From positions 1 through 8,513 of the forward strand of contig CAJTOH010000078.1 in NCBI GenBank assembly GCA_910577685.1: 8,513 bases of DNA, read 5' to 3'. This stretch comes from an uncultured Dorea sp. Lineage in GTDB: Bacteria; Bacillota; Clostridia; Lachnospirales; Lachnospiraceae. This document shows positions 6,016 through 8,513 of this stretch, one piece after another (the stretch's first letter is position 1; every line of letters begins with the position of its first letter). The position numbers and the translations under genes are program-made. A model generated the notes under the pieces. The model had not been told where the DNA came from. It searched no databases and saw nothing but the letters and a program-made list of their open reading frames with translations.

Positions 6016-6389
6016 ATGGCAAAATCATTATTTGAGGAACTGGGTGGAAAATACGAACGACAAGGAGATGATCTAATACCGTGTATAGTTTTACCCGCCG
6101 AAGAAGAACAGCCCATAGGCATATGGGGACAGCGGCATCCGGATTATCTGAAGCAGTACCGCAAGGTTACATACACCAATCTTCTCACAAGCGGCAAGCT
6201 GAATACGTATCTTGCCGACATCAACAAGCAGGCACAGGAACGCTTTGAAAGGCTCATAGAGGGCATGAAACAGGCACAAGGCATAAACAACAGTTAAAGG
6301 CAGAAAACGCCTTAGAATGGACAGGAAGAATGAATAACATAAGAGTGTGTGCGAGGGGGATTGAGAATAACGAAATAATCTTCGTATAA
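6016..6389 (+). pseudogene. tnpV: tnpV, frameshifted transposon-encoded protein
   Basis: The first frame (6016-6297, 93 residues) carries the TnpV sequence: MAKSLFEELGGKYERQGD, LPAEEEQPIGIWGQRHPDYL, KQYRKVTYTNLLTSGKLN and QERFERLIEGMKQAQG. It stops early at TAA 6295-6297. The normal C-terminus continues in the +2 frame from 6294 (LKAENALEWTGRMNNIR, then VCARGIENNEIIFV) to TAA 6387-6389. The summed length of about 124 residues matches intact TnpV, so a single base was lost near 6284-6293. TnpV is an accessory protein named from Tn4451-type mobilisable elements; its role is not established. GGAGG at 6002-6006, nine bases before the ATG, is intact, so a product of 93 residues could still be made. 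It is a marker of a mobile element on this side of clpB. Confidence 0.85.
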
Positions 6390-6392
6390 GTG

Positions 6393-6503
6393 CTAAAAGG
6401 GGCTGTTGCAATAAGCAGAATGATTGCAGGATATGGCAGAAAGTAGTTTTTGGGAAATGCCATATCTTGTAGAATTTATGCTTAATGCGACAGCCCCTTT
6501 TAG
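6393..6503. mobile_element. 111-bp fold-back (MITE-like) element with 25-bp terminal inverted repeats
   Basis: The ends 6393-6417 and 6479-6503 are inverted copies over 25 bases with only two differences; both begin CTAAAAGGGGCTGT. Inside, GATATGGCA (6430-6438) and TGCCATATC (6458-6466) are perfect inverted copies on the same symmetry axis, and the stretch 6424-6429 also pairs with 6467-6472. The entire element folds without length offset around a 19-base loop (6439-6457). It holds no gene. It starts three bases after the tnpV stop. GGGGCTGTTGCA resembles IS terminal repeats, so a miniature derivative of an IS is the likeliest identity. I see no clear target-site duplication. It may also act as a terminator. 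Confidence 0.6.
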
Positions 6504-6538
6504 GTTTGTTATCTTGGATTATCATCAATGAAAGATTC

Positions 6539-6567
6539 TTGAATTTCTAGTACCAAAATGATAATAT
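6539..6567 (+). promoter_or_regulatory. Promoter of the winged-helix regulator gene
   Basis: TTGAAT (6539-6544), 17 bases, then TAATAT (6562-6567), about 34 bases upstream of the ATG at 6601. The two boxes match consensus at 5/6 and 4/6. The -10 box starts at the fourth base of the palindrome at 6559-6572, the same geometry as in the 7177-7205 promoter. Confidence 0.6.
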
Positions 6568-6572
6568 TATCA
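6559..6572. promoter_or_regulatory. Operator TGATAATATTATCA, likely autoregulatory
   Basis: A perfect 14-bp palindrome covering the -10 box of the regulator gene. A copy differing at one base (TGATATTATTATCA, 7197-7210) covers the -10 box of the transporter operon. I infer that the adjacent winged-helix protein binds both. Confidence 0.65.
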
Positions 6573-6600
6573 AATAGACCGAATTATTGGAGGGATACGC

Positions 6601-7137
6601 ATGGATAAAAAAATTATGGATGTATTGACGAACCCGATTAAATGCAAACTATTTCTGGAAATACAGAATTGTGGGGAAACTACCGCTAAACATTTATCCG
6701 AGACCTTTTCGGATATTCCGCCCGCAACGCTTTATCGCTATTTAAAGAGGATGACAAATGACAAAGTATTAAAAATTGTAAATCAAACGCAAATCAGAGG
6801 TGCTTTAGAAAAGACTTATGCGATAGATATTGATATGACAAAAGATTTTAAAGAAATTTTAGACAGCAACTCTGGTGAAGCCTATATGCAGTCGTTTATG
6901 CAATATATCATTGGCTTTGCGGAGTTATTCCAAGATTATTGTAAACGGGATGATATAGACATTGTAAAGGATAAATCTGGTTTTTCCTTATCCCCTCTTT
7001 ATCTAACAGATGAGGAACTTGAGATGTTAATTAGAAATATTCGGGATGCAATAAAGCCTTATGGAAACAACACACCATCATCGGGGCGAAAACTGCATTC
7101 TATTGGCGTTATTATTTCTCCGCCTAAAATGGATTAA
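6601..7137 (+). CDS. Winged-helix (ArsR-like/HTH_20) transcriptional regulator
   Basis: A 178-residue cytosolic DNA-binding protein. Residues about 3-75 form an ArsR-like winged helix: MDVLTNPIKCKLFLEI is the typical first helix, TAKHLSETF the second, and IPPATLYRYLKRM (39-51) the recognition helix, followed by a wing (VLKIVNQTQIRGALEKTYAI). The C-terminal half (about 80-150), with MQSFMQYIIGFAELF and LSPLYLTDEELEMLI, is probably a dimerisation or ligand-sensing region; I see no metal-binding Cys cluster. GGAGGG (6589-6594) lies 6 bases before the ATG. It has its own promoter and terminator and sits upstream of a DUF1648-like peptide and an ABC transporter. The shared operators at 6559-6572 and 7197-7210 suggest it represses itself and that operon. 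The inducer is unknown. Confidence 0.85.
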   Translation: MDKKIMDVLTNPIKCKLFLEIQNCGETTAKHLSETFSDIPPATLYRYLKRMTNDKVLKIVNQTQIRGALEKTYAIDIDMTKDFKEILDSNSGEAYMQSFMQYIIGFAELFQDYCKRDDIDIVKDKSGFSLSPLYLTDEELEMLIRNIRDAIKPYGNNTPSSGRKLHSIGVIISPPKMD

Positions 7138-7147
7138 AAATTTCCCG

Positions 7148-7175
7148 CCTGTCCTCAGTGATGGACGGGATTTTT
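7148..7175 (+). terminator. Intrinsic terminator of the regulator gene
   Basis: CCTGTCC (7148-7154) pairs with GGACGGG (7163-7169), one U-G pair, 8-base loop, then ATTTTT (7170-7175). It starts 11 bases after the regulator stop codon and directly precedes the transporter promoter, so the regulator and the transporter operon are separate transcripts. Confidence 0.85.
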
Positions 7176-7176
7176 C

Positions 7177-7205
7177 TTGACTTTTTACTATCAGTATGAT
7201 ATTAT
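7177..7205 (+). promoter_or_regulatory. Promoter of the DUF1648/ABC transporter operon
   Basis: TTGACT (7177-7182, 5/6), a 17-base spacer and TATTAT (7200-7205, 5/6). It is a strong-looking sigma-A promoter with predicted start near 7212, placed just after the regulator's terminator. Confidence 0.75.
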
Positions 7206-7218
7206 TATCAATATGATA
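7189..7218. promoter_or_regulatory. Multi-site operator of the transporter operon
   Basis: Half-sites alternate: TATCA (7189-7193), TGATA (7197-7201), TATCA (7206-7210), TGATA (7214-7218). The middle pair is the 14-bp operator TGATATTATTATCA matching the one before the regulator gene. The outer pairings give two near-identical 13-mers, TATCAGTATGATA (7189-7201) and TATCAATATGATA (7206-7218), 17 bases apart. It covers the spacer, -10 box and predicted transcription start, so binding here would repress. Confidence 0.6.
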
Positions 7219-7238
7219 TTAAAAAGGAGGAAAGACTC

Positions 7239-7436
7239 ATGAAGAAAAAATGCATCATCATTACATTTGTAACTTTTGTTGTATTAGCAGCCCTAACTTT
7301 TTTATTGCCGCAGGAAATCCCATTACACTTTGGAGTTTCTGGTTCTGGTTCGGTTGTAAATAAATATTTTATTCTATTATTTACCCCTGTACCCGCAATC
7401 CTTTACCGGGCAATTGTGAAAAATTACAAAAACTAA
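7239..7436 (+). CDS. Small DUF1648-like membrane peptide
   Basis: A 65-residue membrane protein. A hydrophobic segment (about 5-23, IITFVTFVVLAALTFLLP) is followed by PQEIPLHFGVSGSGS (24-38), the hallmark of DUF1648 (P-x-x-IP-x-HF-x-x-x-G), then a second hydrophobic segment (about 43-57) and a basic tail. DUF1648 usually occurs in larger membrane proteins, including SdpI-type immunity proteins, so this is either a minimal version or a truncated relative. AGGAGG (7225-7230) is 8 bases before the ATG, and the frame is clean to TAA. It is the first gene of the transporter operon, 21 bases before the ATPase, and so shares its control. A role in regulating or assisting the transporter is only a guess. 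Confidence 0.75.
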   Translation: MKKKCIIITFVTFVVLAALTFLLPQEIPLHFGVSGSGSVVNKYFILLFTPVPAILYRAIVKNYKN

Positions 7437-7457
7437 AATTCAAAGGAGGATAATAAA

Positions 7458-8189
7458 ATGGACGCCGTATTAGAAATTAGGAATTATTCTAAAGTTTATT
7501 CCGGAAATAAAAAGGCTGTTGACAGTCTGAATTTGAGTGTGAAAGCAGGAGAAATCCATGCTTTTATTGGTCACAATGGTGCAGGGAAAACAACAACAAT
7601 CCGTGCAGTTGTCGGGATAATGGACTTTGACGAGGGGGAAATCCTTATAAACGGTCATTCTGTAAAGGACGAGCCTGTTAAATGCAAATCTATGACAGCT
7701 TATATTCCGGACAATCCCGACTTATATGACTATGTAACAGGCATCCAATATTTAAACTATATGTGTGATATGTTTTCTGTTCCTGCCAAAGAAAGAGTTT
7801 CAAGAATACAAAAATATGCGGATGTTCTCAAATTAACGGACAGTCTTGGGGATTTAATCAGTTCCTATTCGCATGGTATGAAGCAGAAACTTGCGTTGGT
7901 TGGCGCATTTGTACATTCCCCACAGCTTTTAGTGTTGGACGAGCCATTTGTTGGTCTTGACCCCGAAGCATCTTTCCATTTAAAAAAGATGATGCGTCAA
8001 CTTTGTGATGCAGGGACAGCAATTTTTTTCTCCACTCATGTACTTGAAGTTGCCGAAAAATTGTGCGACAAGGTTACTATCATCAATAACGGTAAATTGA
8101 TAGAAAGTGGAACAATGGAAGAAATCAAAGGAAGCCATAGTCTTGAAGATGTATTCATGGAGGTAGTTGAAAATGAAAGGCAAGTATAA
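7458..8189 (+). CDS. ABC transporter ATP-binding protein
   Basis: A 243-residue nucleotide-binding subunit on the inner membrane face that powers the membrane partner encoded next. Walker A is GHNGAGKT (38-45), the signature is SYSHGMKQK (136-144), Walker B is LLVLDEP (157-163), the D-loop is GLDP (166-169), and the H-loop His is 194 (STHVLE). The usual Q-loop Gln is replaced in AYIPDNPDLYDYVTG (81-95), a pattern I associate with ABC-2 exporter ATPases of the same type in Firmicutes. AAAGGAGG (7442-7449) is 8 bases before the ATG. The end overlaps the permease gene by 17 bases, indicating tight coupling. The substrate is unknown; the pairing with an ABC-2-like permease suggests export, possibly of a peptide, lipid or drug. 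Confidence 0.95.
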   Translation: MDAVLEIRNYSKVYSGNKKAVDSLNLSVKAGEIHAFIGHNGAGKTTTIRAVVGIMDFDEGEILINGHSVKDEPVKCKSMTAYIPDNPDLYDYVTGIQYLNYMCDMFSVPAKERVSRIQKYADVLKLTDSLGDLISSYSHGMKQKLALVGAFVHSPQLLVLDEPFVGLDPEASFHLKKMMRQLCDAGTAIFFSTHVLEVAEKLCDKVTIINNGKLIESGTMEEIKGSHSLEDVFMEVVENERQV

Positions 8190-8513
8190 GTATCTCTTGA
8201 GAATGCAGTTATACAATCTTTTCGGAATTAACCGATTGATTCATTCCCGCGATAAACAGGAAAAACAACGTTCTGCGATTGTTGGTGCTTTAGGACTTAC
8301 CGCCATTGCCATTCTTGTAGTCTATACGACAAAATTCAGCAATAGTATGGCATTAGCGGGACTCAGCGAAGCATTACCAACGCTCATGGTAGTGGTCTGC
8401 TCTTTAGCAACTTTGACCCTTACATTTGTTAAAAGTACAGGAGTGCTTATCGGGTTAAAAGATTATGATATGGTTATGTCCATGCCTGTAAGTACGATTT
8501 CTATTGTGACAAG
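8173..8513 (+). CDS. ABC transporter permease, N-terminal part (cut by window end)
   Basis: The frame from ATG 8173 stays open for 113 codons to the window end. GGAGG (8159-8163) lies 9 bases upstream, inside the end of the ATPase gene, which it overlaps by 17 bases. The protein starts with a basic cytoplasmic stretch (MKGKYKYLLRMQLYNLFGIN, then SRDKQEKQR), followed by a membrane segment at about 34-53 (AIVGALGLTAIAILVVYTT) and another at about 67-87 (LPTLMVVVCSLATLTLTFV). The ending DYDMVMSMPVSTISIV (98-113) is typical of ABC-2 exporter permeases, where it precedes further helices. It is the membrane partner of the 7458-8189 ATPase. Confidence 0.85.
   Translation, partial: MKGKYKYLLRMQLYNLFGINRLIHSRDKQEKQRSAIVGALGLTAIAILVVYTTKFSNSMALAGLSEALPTLMVVVCSLATLTLTFVKSTGVLIGLKDYDMVMSMPVSTISIVT

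Noticed and set aside
5761..6035. Two plus-strand open frames of 76 and 83 codons after clpB
   Set aside because: They are the complementary strand of the integrase relic; the minus-strand reading gives the LLGH and VYAH recombinase motifs, while these give nothing recognisable.
6385..6510. Target-site duplication around the 111-bp fold-back element
   Set aside because: The flanks (TAAGTG before, GTTTGT after) share no convincing direct repeat, so I did not claim one.

Overview
This window reads as a low-GC Firmicutes chromosome, most likely a gut Clostridia (Lachnospiraceae-like). The evidence is strong GGAGG ribosome sites, AT-rich flanks, a CIRCE heat-shock operator, a tnpV gene, and decayed tyrosine-recombinase ends typical of integrative elements in that group. 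Nothing in the sequence fixes the species.

Left block (1-2502, AT-rich). A short-chain dehydrogenase/reductase has a palindrome in its leader. It is followed by a two-gene unit: an XRE helix-turn-helix protein with a C-terminal DUF5680-like domain, whose stop codon directly abuts the start of a radical SAM protein of the SPL/Rv2578c type. Region 2503-3028 has no intact gene. It holds an imperfect hairpin, an intrinsic terminator, a decayed plus-strand tyrosine-recombinase C-terminus, a second terminator, three TATGTCA repeats, and then the clpB control region.

Centre (2934-5620). clpB encodes a full-length 863-residue disaggregase and is visibly richer in G and C than everything around it. 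Its promoter has a perfect TTGACA -35 box buried in a CIRCE (HrcA) operator, so heat-shock control by HrcA is the natural reading.

Region 5621-6015 holds a second recombinase relic, now on the minus strand, plus a 12-bp inverted repeat made of CCCTTA units. The two relics point their C-termini and arm-like repeats toward clpB from opposite sides. clpB therefore looks like a small island of host DNA between the worn ends of two different mobile elements. A frameshifted tnpV (6016-6389) follows, and three bases after its stop begins a 111-bp fold-back element with 25-bp terminal inverted repeats.

Right block (6504-8513, AT-rich). A winged-helix regulator, a 65-residue DUF1648-like membrane peptide, an ABC ATPase and an ABC permease (cut by the window end) form a regulator-plus-transporter locus. 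The regulator gene and the transporter operon have separate promoters with matching architecture: a TTGA-type -35 box, a 17-bp spacer, and a -10 box starting at the fourth base of a 14-bp TGATA-N4-TATCA operator that differs at one position between the two. This is strong sequence-level evidence for one regulator, probably the 6601-7137 product, controlling both its own gene and the transporter.

I found no tRNA, rRNA or CRISPR array.
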